A stretch of DNA of 64,000 nucleotides from the NCBI GenBank assembly GCA_910577335.1, contig CAJTMJ010000018.1, forward strand, positions 1 to 64,000. The letters run 5' to 3'. This stretch comes from an uncultured Duncaniella sp. (GTDB lineage: Bacteria > Bacteroidota > Bacteroidia > Bacteroidales > Muribaculaceae). Below the pieces are notes generated by a model. The model searched no databases. It was not told the DNA's origin and was given only the letters and a program-made list of their open reading frames with translations. Shown here in pieces: positions 48,329-57,129 of the stretch. Within the stretch, counting starts at the first letter, position 1. Every line of letters starts with the position of its first letter. A program made the translations under genes and the position numbers.

Positions 48329-50050
48329 TTATCGAAGCATTGCTTTAAAAGCGTTGATAGCTTCTTCAGGTGTGTTGAATGTCGGAGCAGTTTCTTTTTT
48401 GGCTGCACGGCGTATTGATGCCGGAGCAGGAGCGTTGTCGTTGAAGTTTATGGCAATCTTGAATTCTGCTGTGTTATCTGTCCAGATAGTCTGCAGATCG
48501 GCGAGCTTATTGATGCCTAACAAGCCCCACATCATGCTCATCATCGGATTTTCTTCGGCTGCCTTGTCGAGGATACCTTGCAACATAGGGAAGAATTTGA
48601 AGATAACAGTCATGAAAGGCTCAGCCATCTCTTTGTCAACATAGAGTGAGAGATAGTTGCCGTCAACCTTATATCTCAAGGGCACACCTGTCTGCAACCA
48701 TGAGAGGATGGTGCGGATTGTTTCAGGATTGATGTCGCTCAAATCCACGCCTTGGAGTCCGAGTGACGGAAGTATCTGATTGGCATAATTTAAGAGTTCC
48801 TCAGGCTTCATCTGAGCGAGCTGAGAGATAAGACCCATGATCATTTCAGGGCTCATTTCGTCGTCGGCGTTATCCTTGTTAGCCTGAGCCACAATCTGCA
48901 TGATGTCGGGAACGAAGTAGAAATACTCACCTTTGCAATACCAGTATGCAAGTCCGGCAGGTGATTCAAGCCATGTCGGCTGGGTGGGTTTCATATTGAC
49001 ATCCAACAAACCGAAGAACCAACCTATGAGTTGTCCCATGTTGGGATTGCTGAAGTCGGGAAGCTGGCTCTTAACATAGTTAATGTCACCATATTTAGCA
49101 GTTAAAGTACCGTTGGCGTTAAGAGTGATGTTGCTCAGAAGATCAACCATAAAGTGTGACAGGGCACGAGATGCAAGGGTAGCGATCTGACCGGCGTTCA
49201 TCTCTTCTTCGTTTTTAGGAGCCCAAACCATTCTGAATGGAGGATAATCAGAGGGAGCATAGTCATTATTCACATCAGATTCAGGATCGAGTGAGAGGTT
49301 CCAAGTTTTGGCTATGCCACCTTGCGCTGCGACACCGAGCACGGGAACCACATTCATCTCCAACACACCTGAGCCGGCATTGAATTTACCGGTATAAGTT
49401 AAAGATGTGCCGTTAGGAGTTGTTGTCTCACCGCTGAAAGAGCCGTTTCCGTCAGGGTAAACAGCAGGGATAGCCACTGTATAGTCGCCGGGAATCACAC
49501 CCATAAGTGTGAGTACAGGCACGTCATTTGCAGCAGCATACGCCACAACACGACCGGGGCACGGTATGTCGCAATATGTGAGTGAAAGTGAGTCGTTACG
49601 GTATACACCGATATAGAAAGCTGCACCAGATGCGGTGACTGTTACCATGGCTTTTCCATCGGTGGTTATGCTACCTGTAACATCCACGGTCATGAAAGCC
49701 TTGTCGCTTTTTGCTTCCGCTGCTCGTGAAGGAGCTGTTGTGAGGTCAGCTGTACCTTTGAACTGGAACATACCGTTGTTCTGTTCTGCCATTTTAACAT
49801 TGATGGGAACTTCGTTGTAGCCCGGGATGGCATTTAAGAGTGTTATGACTCCTGTGGTGTCGTTAATGGCGTTGAATTTTGCCGAAGCAGTCTGAGCCGC
49901 CTGCCCGTTGATGGTGAGGGATAACGCACCGCTTTCAGTTGAAATCTCCTCTTTAGGCAGCTGTGTCCATGCCTCGGGGTCATCACTGCCGCAAGCGGTC
50001 ATGAAACCGGCAACAGCTAAAAGACTAAATAGTCGAAACAGTTTTTTCAT
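48329..50050 (-). CDS. Bacteroidota lipoprotein of unknown function (possibly DUF4925-like)
   Basis: This 573-residue protein has a lipoprotein signal (MKKLFRLFSLLAVAGFMTAC, Cys20) followed by GSDDPEAW, so it is exported and lipid-anchored. Residues 40-230 are beta-rich, with GALSLTINGQAAQTASAKFN and NVKMAEQNNGMFQFKGTADL, in the style of DUF4925-type lipoproteins. Residues 280-540 are helical (MIMGLISQLAQMKPEELLNY, a repeated acidic DNADDEMSPE stretch). A C-terminal helix (APTFNTPEEAINAFKAMLR) ends the protein. I do not recognise a catalytic motif. It is transcribed divergently from a PCMD lipoprotein and barrel pair, with tandem repeats in its leader. Confidence 0.75.
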   Translation of the reverse strand: MKKLFRLFSLLAVAGFMTACGSDDPEAWTQLPKEEISTESGALSLTINGQAAQTASAKFNAINDTTGVITLLNAIPGYNEVPINVKMAEQNNGMFQFKGTADLTTAPSRAAEAKSDKAFMTVDVTGSITTDGKAMVTVTASGAAFYIGVYRNDSLSLTYCDIPCPGRVVAYAAANDVPVLTLMGVIPGDYTVAIPAVYPDGNGSFSGETTTPNGTSLTYTGKFNAGSGVLEMNVVPVLGVAAQGGIAKTWNLSLDPESDVNNDYAPSDYPPFRMVWAPKNEEEMNAGQIATLASRALSHFMVDLLSNITLNANGTLTAKYGDINYVKSQLPDFSNPNMGQLIGWFFGLLDVNMKPTQPTWLESPAGLAYWYCKGEYFYFVPDIMQIVAQANKDNADDEMSPEMIMGLISQLAQMKPEELLNYANQILPSLGLQGVDLSDINPETIRTILSWLQTGVPLRYKVDGNYLSLYVDKEMAEPFMTVIFKFFPMLQGILDKAAEENPMMSMMWGLLGINKLADLQTIWTDNTAEFKIAINFNDNAPAPASIRRAAKKETAPTFNTPEEAINAFKAMLR

Positions 50051-50077
50051 AAAGAAAAATATTAAAAATGATAATAA

Positions 50078-50121
50078 TTGATCGTTATATATTGTCTTGT
50101 TGATCGTTATAGATTGTCTTG
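50078..50121 (-). repeat. 22-bp tandem repeat in the lipoprotein leader
   Basis: TTGATCGTTATATATTGTCTTG is followed at once by TTGATCGTTATAGATTGTCTTG (one mismatch) and then by TTATAG, a partial third unit. It lies in the predicted leader of the minus-strand lipoprotein gene. Confidence 0.8.
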
Positions 50122-50151
50122 TTATAGGGTTAAAAATATTGGTTCAAGTTG

Positions 50152-50184
50152 CAAAATTAGCAAAAAAATATCAATGATATCAAA
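50152..50184 (-). promoter_or_regulatory. Promoter of the minus-strand lipoprotein gene (-33/-7)
   Basis: On the minus strand TTTG (50184-50181) and TAATTTTG (50159-50152) are separated by 21 bases. Confidence 0.6.
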
Positions 50185-50200
50185 GATTTTCAAAATCTTT
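50182..50200. promoter_or_regulatory. Palindrome overlapping the -33 element
   Basis: AAAGATTTT-C-AAAATCTTT is a perfect 9-bp palindrome with one central base, located on the -33 element of the minus-strand promoter. It could be an operator shared by both divergent genes. Confidence 0.4.
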
Positions 50201-50268
50201 ATTTCCGATATGTTGCGAATATTGTGCGATATTGACACAACAATTGTAATGGTTTGAATAATAATTAC

Positions 50269-50276
50269 TACTTTTG
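50269..50276 (+). promoter_or_regulatory. -7 promoter element of the PCMD gene
   Basis: TACTTTTG matches TAnnTTTG; TTG at 50244-50246 lies 22 bases upstream, one base beyond the usual range. The leader would be about 62 bases. Confidence 0.45.
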
Positions 50277-50344
50277 CACGAAATATAAGCTATATGTGCA
50301 GGGATTAGTGACTGCTATGTGGCTTGGAATTTTTTTAATTCAGT

Positions 50345-51490
50345 ATGAGAAATTATTGTAAATTATTTATAGCGGCTTTGACGGTGTGCGTGATGGTGTC
50401 ATGTATCCGGAAAGAGCCGTTAAATGCCGAGTGCGACATCACAGCTGTGGCATTGGATGGCGATGTGTTAAACCGTGCCCCTATTATAGAGAATAATAAG
50501 GTGACGCTGATAGTTAAAAATGGGGTGGATGTCACCAAGCTTGCCCCGGAGTTTATGTTGACACCCGGTGCGACGATTGAACCTGCCAGCGGAACTGTGC
50601 GCGATTTCAGCTCTCCGCAAACCTATATGACATCATCGGAGGATGGCAAGTGGCATAAGGTATATACCGTGGTTGTGAAACGCAACAATTCGGGAAATTC
50701 AAACCTAAATTTCAATTTTGAGAACGTTCGTCAGGTTTCCGCTTTGATGGGTGCTTGCCACTATGATGTTTTCTATGAGATTGGCGCCAACGGGGCTGAG
50801 TCGTTGACATGGGCAAGCGGTAATCCCGGTTTTGCTCTTACCTTGAAGGGAACAACCCCCAACACATTCCCTACATTCCAGAGCGAGGACGGATGGACCG
50901 GTAAATGTGTTGAAATGATAACACGCTCTACAGGCAGTTTCGGTGAGGGTGTCAAGAAACCTCTTGCTGCCGGTAACCTGTTCCTCGGGAAATTTGACAT
51001 GAACAACGCCGTTAACAAACCTCTTGAATCGACACAATTCGGTACGCCGTTCACAAACATACCTCAGACCCTGAGCGGATATTATAAGTATAAGCCGGGT
51101 GCTGAATACTGCAAGATGGACCCTGCCACCGGCAAGCTTGTGCCTGTTCCCGGAAAGGTGGATGAATGTAACATCTACTCAGTGTTCTTTGAAGTCACCG
51201 AAGATATGGAATGGCTTGACGGCACAAATGTCATGGCTGAGGATAACCCCAATATCATAGCCATCGCACGTCTGTCGCCCGAGCAGAGACAGGAAACAGC
51301 CGAGTGGACCCAGTTCAGCGTCCCTTACGTATATCGTGAAGGTAAGACCGTTGACCCGCAGAAGCTTGTTGACGGTAAATACAGCATCACTGTGGTATTC
51401 TCTTCAAGTATGGACGGAGATTATTTCTCAGGATCGATAGGTAGCACTCTTCTGGTCGATGAAGTGTTTATCACTTGTTTAAATCAGTAA
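50345..51490 (+). CDS. PCMD-domain lipoprotein
   Basis: This 381-residue lipoprotein has a signal ending in VMVSC (Cys20). Residues 25-115 form an immunoglobulin-like DUF5018-type domain (ITAVALDGDVLNRAPIIENN, ending KVYTVVVKRN). The rest is a PCMD (putative carbohydrate metabolism) domain with LNFNFENVR, ESLTWASGNPGFAL, GFFxG-like GYYKYKPGAEYCKMDP and a C-terminal SGSIGSTLLVDEVFITC beta-sandwich edge. PCMD proteins are widespread in Bacteroidota and thought to bind or process carbohydrate, without firm proof. It lies 12 bases before a barrel gene, so the two probably work together at the outer membrane. Confidence 0.85.
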   Translation: MRNYCKLFIAALTVCVMVSCIRKEPLNAECDITAVALDGDVLNRAPIIENNKVTLIVKNGVDVTKLAPEFMLTPGATIEPASGTVRDFSSPQTYMTSSEDGKWHKVYTVVVKRNNSGNSNLNFNFENVRQVSALMGACHYDVFYEIGANGAESLTWASGNPGFALTLKGTTPNTFPTFQSEDGWTGKCVEMITRSTGSFGEGVKKPLAAGNLFLGKFDMNNAVNKPLESTQFGTPFTNIPQTLSGYYKYKPGAEYCKMDPATGKLVPVPGKVDECNIYSVFFEVTEDMEWLDGTNVMAEDNPNIIAIARLSPEQRQETAEWTQFSVPYVYREGKTVDPQKLVDGKYSITVVFSSSMDGDYFSGSIGSTLLVDEVFITCLNQ

Positions 51491-51502
51491 TATTTTTCGG
51501 TT

Positions 51503-52291
51503 ATGAAACATCAGTTAAGTCATATATATATAGGTGTGCTTTCCGCCTTGATTGTAACATTCAGTGTGTCGGCACAGGAAGAGCGTCCAAAAGGTATTGA
51601 AAAGTCGATATTGCTCGGATTGGAATATGAGGTAAATGCCGGTCTTAACATCGGCGGTGCGTCTCCGCTCCCTCTCCCGGCTGAAATCAGAGAGATTAAC
51701 GGTTATTCTCCACGTCTTAACCTCCAGTTGGGCGGTAAGGTGACCAAATGGATGGATGTCGATAAGAAGTGGGGTATGTCAGTGGGTATACGCTTTGAAA
51801 CCAAGGGTATGGAGACCAAGGCTACCGTCAAGAACTATGGCATGGAGATTTATCAGGATGGTAAGAAGCTTTCCGGAAAATGGACCGGACGAGTTAAGAC
51901 CACATATCACACTCAGCAACTCGCCATACCTATTTTAGCGGTATACCGTATCAATGACAGATGGAAGATAAACCTCGGTCCGTACCTCGCATACGCTTTC
52001 AGCAATGATTTCGACGGATATGTTTATGACGGATATCTGCGTGAGGGTGATCCCACAGGCAATAAGGTGTCGTTTGAAGGTGATTCACGTGCCACATACG
52101 ATTTCGGAGATGACTTGCGTAAATTCCAGTGGGGATTTCAGGGTGGAGCGTCATGGCAAGCGTTCAGACGCTTGTGCGTGAACGCTAACCTCACATGGGG
52201 TTGTAATGATATTTTCAACAAGTCGTTCAAAACCGTGTCGTTCAACATGTATCCTATCTATCTTAATGTCGGATTCGGTTACGTGTTCTAA
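51503..52291 (+). CDS. PorT-like outer-membrane beta-barrel protein
   Basis: This 262-residue protein has a signal peptide (about 1-24, ending VSA-QEE) and a barrel with strands such as PRLNLQLGGKVTKWMDVDKK, WGMSVGIRFETKGMETKATV, LAIPILAVYRINDRWKINLG and the final LNVGFGYVF, ending in Phe. It resembles PorT-family (outer membrane beta-barrel, OMP_b-brl_2) proteins, many of which are found next to PCMD proteins. It is cotranscribed with the PCMD gene 12 bases upstream. Whether it transports, anchors or displays the PCMD protein is unknown. Confidence 0.85.
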   Translation: MKHQLSHIYIGVLSALIVTFSVSAQEERPKGIEKSILLGLEYEVNAGLNIGGASPLPLPAEIREINGYSPRLNLQLGGKVTKWMDVDKKWGMSVGIRFETKGMETKATVKNYGMEIYQDGKKLSGKWTGRVKTTYHTQQLAIPILAVYRINDRWKINLGPYLAYAFSNDFDGYVYDGYLREGDPTGNKVSFEGDSRATYDFGDDLRKFQWGFQGGASWQAFRRLCVNANLTWGCNDIFNKSFKTVSFNMYPIYLNVGFGYVF

Positions 52292-52316
52292 AGTCTGATT
52301 ATCGAATTGATATATT

Positions 52317-52352
52317 AAACGCCTCGGCAGATTTGAGTTTGCCGAGGCGTTT
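52317..52352. terminator. Bidirectional terminator between converging genes
   Basis: AAACGCCTCGGCA and TGCCGAGGCGTTT form a perfect 13-bp stem around a 10-base loop, with T-rich tails on both strands. Confidence 0.9.
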
Positions 52353-52394
52353 ATATTTGTACCGGTTAAAATAGTGATTATGTGACGAGGAAGG

Positions 52395-55300
52395 TTACAC
52401 TTTAGGTTTTACAACCACGCCTGTTCCCTTCAGACCGTTCACACCTATAGTAAGAGGTGAATCGAACTCAACAATGCGTACATAGTCACTCTCGTAGACA
52501 GCAGGAAGCGAGTTTAGAAATTCCACATCGTAAAGGTCGGTGACAGGTGAATCGGCACTGCGTTTGGCATTGGTGTCGATGGTGAAGTATGCCACTCCGA
52601 ACGATGTGAGGTTCTGGAAGAAGTGTGTGCCTTGGCTCGGCTCAATACGATAATTGGGCAGCGAGGATTCCACAATCAGTTTGGCTCCTGAGATTGCGGG
52701 CCACTTCACAGGGATGCCAAGGGAGGTGTCGGATGATCCCCATCTTCCCGGACCTATGAGTAGATACTTCTCGTCACGTTCTATATAGCCGCGGTTGATT
52801 TTTTCTATTTCACGTGCTATGAGTGAATTGTTTGATGAGGAGAACTTCTCAGGGCGCACATATACGACTGTTTTCACTCCTTCTATATTGCCATGGCCCA
52901 ATGCGGTGGATGATTTCAAAAGTAATTGATCGTCGGGCGTAGCCATCACAGCTTCATCGACTGTCTCCTTGCGGTCAACAATCGGTCGGATTTGCAGCCA
53001 GTAGAGACGACCTTTGGAATCGCCGTTCTTATCAATCATTCCTGCAAATTCAATCTCAACGGGACGCTGCATCTCCTTCTGACCGGTGGTGAGCATGAAA
53101 TCTATGGCTTCGGCAAGCGGGAACACCTTATGCTTCAACACATTGTTAAAGGTCACCACTTTGCGACCGTCGCCTGCGTCATTGTCACGCAACACATTGT
53201 CACGGTAATCATAGCTTGACACCATGTATTTCAACGCCCCCTTGTCGGCTATGTCCTGCACACGGAGTTTGGAGATGTTGTAGCCGTCGTCAACACGCAG
53301 ATGAGCTAATGAAGGCATCGGGCTTGAAATCTTTTGACCAGTGATGGAATGGTCACGCTCGTCACCCTTCATGTCAAGCGCATACATGCGTGTCTGGGTG
53401 TCGCGCAGCGCAAGTGAAAGCTCGGATGTCTGAAGCACATTGTCGGGGTGGCGTGGAGAGAAACGCAAGCCCACACCTCCGTCAACTATGTATTTGCCGA
53501 GGCCGACAGCCAATTCTGCTACGCCGTCCTCGGGCTTTTCATCGTTGAGCGGGTAATAGTTGAGCGAGCGTCCCACGCCTGAGAAACTCGGGAAATAGTA
53601 TCCGTCCACATCCTTGCCGACAACCTCCTGCAGGATTACAGCCATCTTCTCTTGGTCAATGACATTGGAGGTCGCTGTCATGTAGGCTTTTGAGTCGGAA
53701 TAGAACACGGATGCGTATACACCTTTTATGGCATCAACAAGCACCTTGAGCATCTTCTCGGAGTCCTTGAACTTGGGAACCATATAGGTGGAGTATATTC
53801 CGGCAAACGGTTGGTAATGGGAGTCCTCCAACAAGCTTGAACTACGCACGGCTATCGGGGTGTCAACCACTTCAAGAAGAGCGAGCAGGTCATCCTTGAT
53901 GCGTTGCGGGAGTTTGCCACGGAGGAAGTGCTCCAAAATCTCATCGTCGGAAGCGTTGCTAAGGGCGATGGGGTAGAGCTGGTTCATCTCCATGAATTCA
54001 TCGAATATGTCGGTACACAACACCACAGTGCGGGGTATCGAGATGGTGATGCCGTCAAAGTTGTCGCATACAGGGTTCTTCTTTATTATTGAATCGATGA
54101 ATGCGAGACCGCGGCCCTTACCTCCAAGCGAGCCTTGTCCGATGCGGGCAAAGTTTGAATAATGGTCGAAACGATCCTTTTTGAAGATAGCCACCACGCC
54201 ACGGTTTTTCATCTTCCTGTACTTCACAATAAGGTCGAAGAAGAGCTGGCGCACCTGCGGCGCATCTTTAAGGTCACGGAAACGATGGTGCTTGATAACT
54301 TCCGCTATCGGGAACATGGCTCTCGAATAGAACCATCGGGAAATATCGTTGAATGAAGCGTGCCAGTAAAGCGACTCTGCCGGGATGTCAAAGATATACT
54401 TCTGCATATCCTTCAGCGACTTTATGCGGTAGATTTCCTCGCCGGTTTCAGGATTGCGTATCACGAAATCACCGAATCCGAAATTGTTGATGATAGCCTT
54501 GCCGAGGTCAACAGGGAATTTCTTTGAATTTTTGTCGATAAATGTTCCGCCAAGCTCGCTTACGTCATGGGCATTTTCTATCTCGGATGATTCGATGATC
54601 ATAGGGAGGTAGGGGTCACGTTTGCGCAACTCCTTGGCGAGACGTATGCCGGCTTTAGGGTCTTTCTTCCCTTCACGGGCGAACGACACATCGCTTATCA
54701 CGCCTAAAATATGTTCGCTGTATTTATCGTATAGCTCCAACGCTTCCTCATAGTCACGGGCGAGCATCACTTTTGGACGCCCTCTCATGCGGAGCATACG
54801 TTCATGCTCGTTAAGCGCTTCGGTGGAGAATTCTTTCGACTGTTTGAGGATGAATTTATAGACAATCGGCAGCACTGAAGAGTAGAATCTCACGGAGTCC
54901 TCCACGAGAAGTATCATCTGCACACCGACATTATTTATATCGTTGTCAGCGTTCAGCTTATCTTCCAGCAGCTTTATTATGGCAAGCAGCAAATCCACAT
55001 TGCCGAGCCAAGAGAACACATAATCTATACCTGAAAAATCCTCGTTGGCTAATCTGCGTGACACCTCCTTGGAGAAGGGTGTCAGCACTATTATCGGTTG
55101 GGTGGGATGCTTTTCCTTAATGCGTCTCGCTCCGGTGAAGGTCTCGCTGATGTCATTGCCGGGCATCATGATCACAAGGTCGAAATGCTTGTGATCCATC
55201 AGTTCCAACGCCTCCGATGAGTTGAGCGCACGGGTCACACGGGGTGGTGACGACAGGTTGAGCGATGTGTATTCGAAGTAAAGCTGTTCCTCCACTCGAC

Positions 55301-55433
55301 CGTCCTCTTCCATCATAAACGCATCGTAAGTGGAAGCTATAAGCAGCACGTTAAATATGCGGCGTTGCATCAGGTTCTGAAACGCCGTGTCTTTGAAATA
55401 TAATTGGCTTAAAGCGTCATCATTCATAGGCAA
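52395..55433 (-). CDS. Two-receiver/ATP-grasp (PEP synthase-like) protein
   Basis: This 1012-residue cytosolic protein joins two receiver-like domains to a PPDK/PEP-synthase N-terminal (ATP-grasp) domain. Receiver 1 (about 27-158) is degenerate. Receiver 2 (about 173-318) retains the acidic pair Glu178/Asp179, the probable phosphoacceptor Asp248, Ser282/283 and Lys301. The ATP-grasp part shows RIGQGSLGGKGRGLAFID (about 430-447), TPIAVRSSSLLEDSHYQPFA (about 525-543) and the terminal PVEIEFAGM...LYWLQIRP. No GGxxSHAA-type phosphohistidine domain and no PEP-binding barrel are present, so it is not a complete PEP synthase. A unique C-terminal 180 residues follow (LLIGPGRWGSSDTSLGIPVK). Homologues of this layout are annotated in Bacteroidota, but the reaction is unknown. 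Confidence 0.85.
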   Translation of the reverse strand: MPMNDDALSQLYFKDTAFQNLMQRRIFNVLLIASTYDAFMMEEDGRVEEQLYFEYTSLNLSSPPRVTRALNSSEALELMDHKHFDLVIMMPGNDISETFTGARRIKEKHPTQPIIVLTPFSKEVSRRLANEDFSGIDYVFSWLGNVDLLLAIIKLLEDKLNADNDINNVGVQMILLVEDSVRFYSSVLPIVYKFILKQSKEFSTEALNEHERMLRMRGRPKVMLARDYEEALELYDKYSEHILGVISDVSFAREGKKDPKAGIRLAKELRKRDPYLPMIIESSEIENAHDVSELGGTFIDKNSKKFPVDLGKAIINNFGFGDFVIRNPETGEEIYRIKSLKDMQKYIFDIPAESLYWHASFNDISRWFYSRAMFPIAEVIKHHRFRDLKDAPQVRQLFFDLIVKYRKMKNRGVVAIFKKDRFDHYSNFARIGQGSLGGKGRGLAFIDSIIKKNPVCDNFDGITISIPRTVVLCTDIFDEFMEMNQLYPIALSNASDDEILEHFLRGKLPQRIKDDLLALLEVVDTPIAVRSSSLLEDSHYQPFAGIYSTYMVPKFKDSEKMLKVLVDAIKGVYASVFYSDSKAYMTATSNVIDQEKMAVILQEVVGKDVDGYYFPSFSGVGRSLNYYPLNDEKPEDGVAELAVGLGKYIVDGGVGLRFSPRHPDNVLQTSELSLALRDTQTRMYALDMKGDERDHSITGQKISSPMPSLAHLRVDDGYNISKLRVQDIADKGALKYMVSSYDYRDNVLRDNDAGDGRKVVTFNNVLKHKVFPLAEAIDFMLTTGQKEMQRPVEIEFAGMIDKNGDSKGRLYWLQIRPIVDRKETVDEAVMATPDDQLLLKSSTALGHGNIEGVKTVVYVRPEKFSSSNNSLIAREIEKINRGYIERDEKYLLIGPGRWGSSDTSLGIPVKWPAISGAKLIVESSLPNYRIEPSQGTHFFQNLTSFGVAYFTIDTNAKRSADSPVTDLYDVEFLNSLPAVYESDYVRIVEFDSPLTIGVNGLKGTGVVVKPKV

Positions 55434-55504
55434 GGTATGTGATATTGAGAGCTAAATTTTCAGAGTGCAAATTTAGCTAAAAATATCAGTTCAATATATC
55501 GTTT

Positions 55505-56833
55505 TCAATATTTTTTGCCGTTGAGAGTTACGTTTTCAATCACACAATTTTTGATGTCGGTAGTGTCAAACTGACTGTCGGGATCTTCAGCCCAAATATC
55601 TGTAAATGTGAAGTTGGAGAGGGTGTAGTCGCCGCTTTTTGAATTCTTATAGAAGAATCTTGTGCATTTGAGATTGCAGTTGCGGCATATCACATTGTCA
55701 ACACCCGACGCAGGCATGGGGTCACGTTCTGTTTTGTTGAAGAATTGAGTCCAAGTGCTTGCCTCTATGCCGACTCTCACAGTGCCTGTGGCTCCGTCAA
55801 TCAATACATTGCGGTATTGCTGGGGAGTGTCGGGGCGCATTTTGAATAATACCACATGGTATGTACCATCAAATTTGCAATCCTTCATTATGACGTTTGA
55901 GCAGTCCCAGGCCTCGCTGCCGAAAGTGACACCGGCATTGGTCTTGCCGAAAGTGCATCGGTCGATTATCACACGGTTCACAGATCCGTTGCCGGGTATT
56001 GTGTCAACGTATGTTCCTTTGCCACCTTTCAGGCACACAGCGTCATCATTGACATTCATGTAGCAGTTGCTTACGAGAACGTCATTGCAGACATCAAGGT
56101 CTATTGCATCGGTGCTTGGACCTTTAGGGTAGCCGTCGGTAGGAGCGAGGATGGTCACATTGAGATATTTTATGCGGTCACATTTATATAGGTGATTTGT
56201 CCAAAAGCCGGAATTCATCATAGTGATTCCGCTCACGGTAACATCGGAAGAGTTTGAGACATAGAGCATTCTCGGACGCAGAGCCTCCAAGTTAGTGCAT
56301 TTGCGATTCACTTTTCGGCGCAGCCAGAATTCGTCGTAAAAGCGATGTCCGTTCCCGTCGATAGTTCCTTCGCCTGAAATTGTGAATCCGTTGCAGCCAT
56401 CGGCATTCACCAAGGCTGCAAAGTAGTCGAGAGTCTGACCTTCAAGACGAGTCTTTACAATCTTATAATTGGTTATGGCATCACTCCCTTTCAGTTTGCC
56501 GCCTTTCAGCAGGTGGAGATGAGTGCCCGGTTTGAAAAACAGCGAGCCGCTTAAATATGTGCCTTCTGGAATCACGATGACACCGCCGCCATTGGAGGCA
56601 GCGAGGTCAATGACACGTTGAATATTTTCAGTTTGTATCACGGTGCTGTCGCTCAACACGCCATGCTCTGTGATGACATACTGCTTGCCAAGATTTCTAA
56701 CGTCAACCGGTTTGCTGTCATTGAACCAATCGGGTACTTTACTTCCGTCAGGAAAATTAGTGAACTTGGCATGAGCGGTAACTCCGCACACCACTGACAA
56801 TACTAATAAAAAAGATCTTACATTTAATTTCAT
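55505..56833 (-). CDS. GH28-like right-handed beta-helix protein with degenerate active site
   Basis: From the ATG at 56833 (MKLNVRSFLLVLSVVCGVTA) this 442-residue protein has a clear signal peptide; the longer frame to 56869 would start upstream of the -7 element and is rejected. The fold follows GH28/pectate lyase-like helices: DLAASNGGGVIVIPEGTYLS, ISGEGTIDGNGHRF, then STDAIDLDVCNDVLVSNCYM and NVNDDAVCLKGGKG, which keep the catalytic aspartates. The GHG histidine block is replaced by TNAGVTFGSEAW and the RIK block by LFKMRPDTPQ. It may thus act on an unusual substrate or only bind sugar. It stands alone with a distinctive inverted repeat over its promoter. Confidence 0.85.
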   Translation of the reverse strand: MKLNVRSFLLVLSVVCGVTAHAKFTNFPDGSKVPDWFNDSKPVDVRNLGKQYVITEHGVLSDSTVIQTENIQRVIDLAASNGGGVIVIPEGTYLSGSLFFKPGTHLHLLKGGKLKGSDAITNYKIVKTRLEGQTLDYFAALVNADGCNGFTISGEGTIDGNGHRFYDEFWLRRKVNRKCTNLEALRPRMLYVSNSSDVTVSGITMMNSGFWTNHLYKCDRIKYLNVTILAPTDGYPKGPSTDAIDLDVCNDVLVSNCYMNVNDDAVCLKGGKGTYVDTIPGNGSVNRVIIDRCTFGKTNAGVTFGSEAWDCSNVIMKDCKFDGTYHVVLFKMRPDTPQQYRNVLIDGATGTVRVGIEASTWTQFFNKTERDPMPASGVDNVICRNCNLKCTRFFYKNSKSGDYTLSNFTFTDIWAEDPDSQFDTTDIKNCVIENVTLNGKKY

Positions 56834-56856
56834 GGTTGATTTTGATTTATACATTG

Positions 56857-56864
56857 CAAAGTTA
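56857..56864 (-). promoter_or_regulatory. -7 promoter element of the second GH28-like gene
   Basis: The minus strand reads TAACTTTG. Transcription would start near 56850, which fixes the start codon at 56833 rather than 56869. Confidence 0.55.
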
Positions 56865-56902
56865 ACCACATTTTCCTACATATAGAAACTGTGGTTAACT
56901 TT
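56858..56902. promoter_or_regulatory. 13-bp perfect inverted repeat over the GH28-like promoter
   Basis: AAAGTTAACCACA (56858-56870) and TGTGGTTAACTTT (56890-56902) are perfect inverted copies with 19 bases between them. The left arm contains the -7 element. It may bind a dimeric regulator. Confidence 0.6.
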
Positions 56903-56941
56903 TTAATGAAGTATATATAATTTTTAATGAAGTATATATAA
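56900..56941 (+). repeat. 21-bp perfect tandem repeat, two copies
   Basis: TTTTTAATGAAGTATATATAA occurs twice in direct succession (56900-56920, 56921-56941), immediately beside the inverted repeat in the gap between the GH28-like gene and dapF. The remainder of this gap is AT-rich. Confidence 0.8.
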
Positions 56942-57059
56942 TAATGTGGTAGAAAAAATACAAATCGGTATTTCTGACCGATTTTATGGCTAAATGGCGG
57001 TATTTGAAAAATATTTTAAATTTTTGTTTGTAAAATGGCGTTATTTTTGACAAAATGTA

Positions 57060-57067
57060 TAACTTTG
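57060..57067 (+). promoter_or_regulatory. -7 promoter element of dapF
   Basis: TAACTTTG matches TAnnTTTG and would give dapF a leader of about 55 bases. No clear -33 element. Confidence 0.5.
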
Positions 57068-57129
57068 CAGAGATTTTAAGTTCGATTAACAGATCCATTT
57101 AGAGATCTTATTAAATTAGGTACAAAAAG

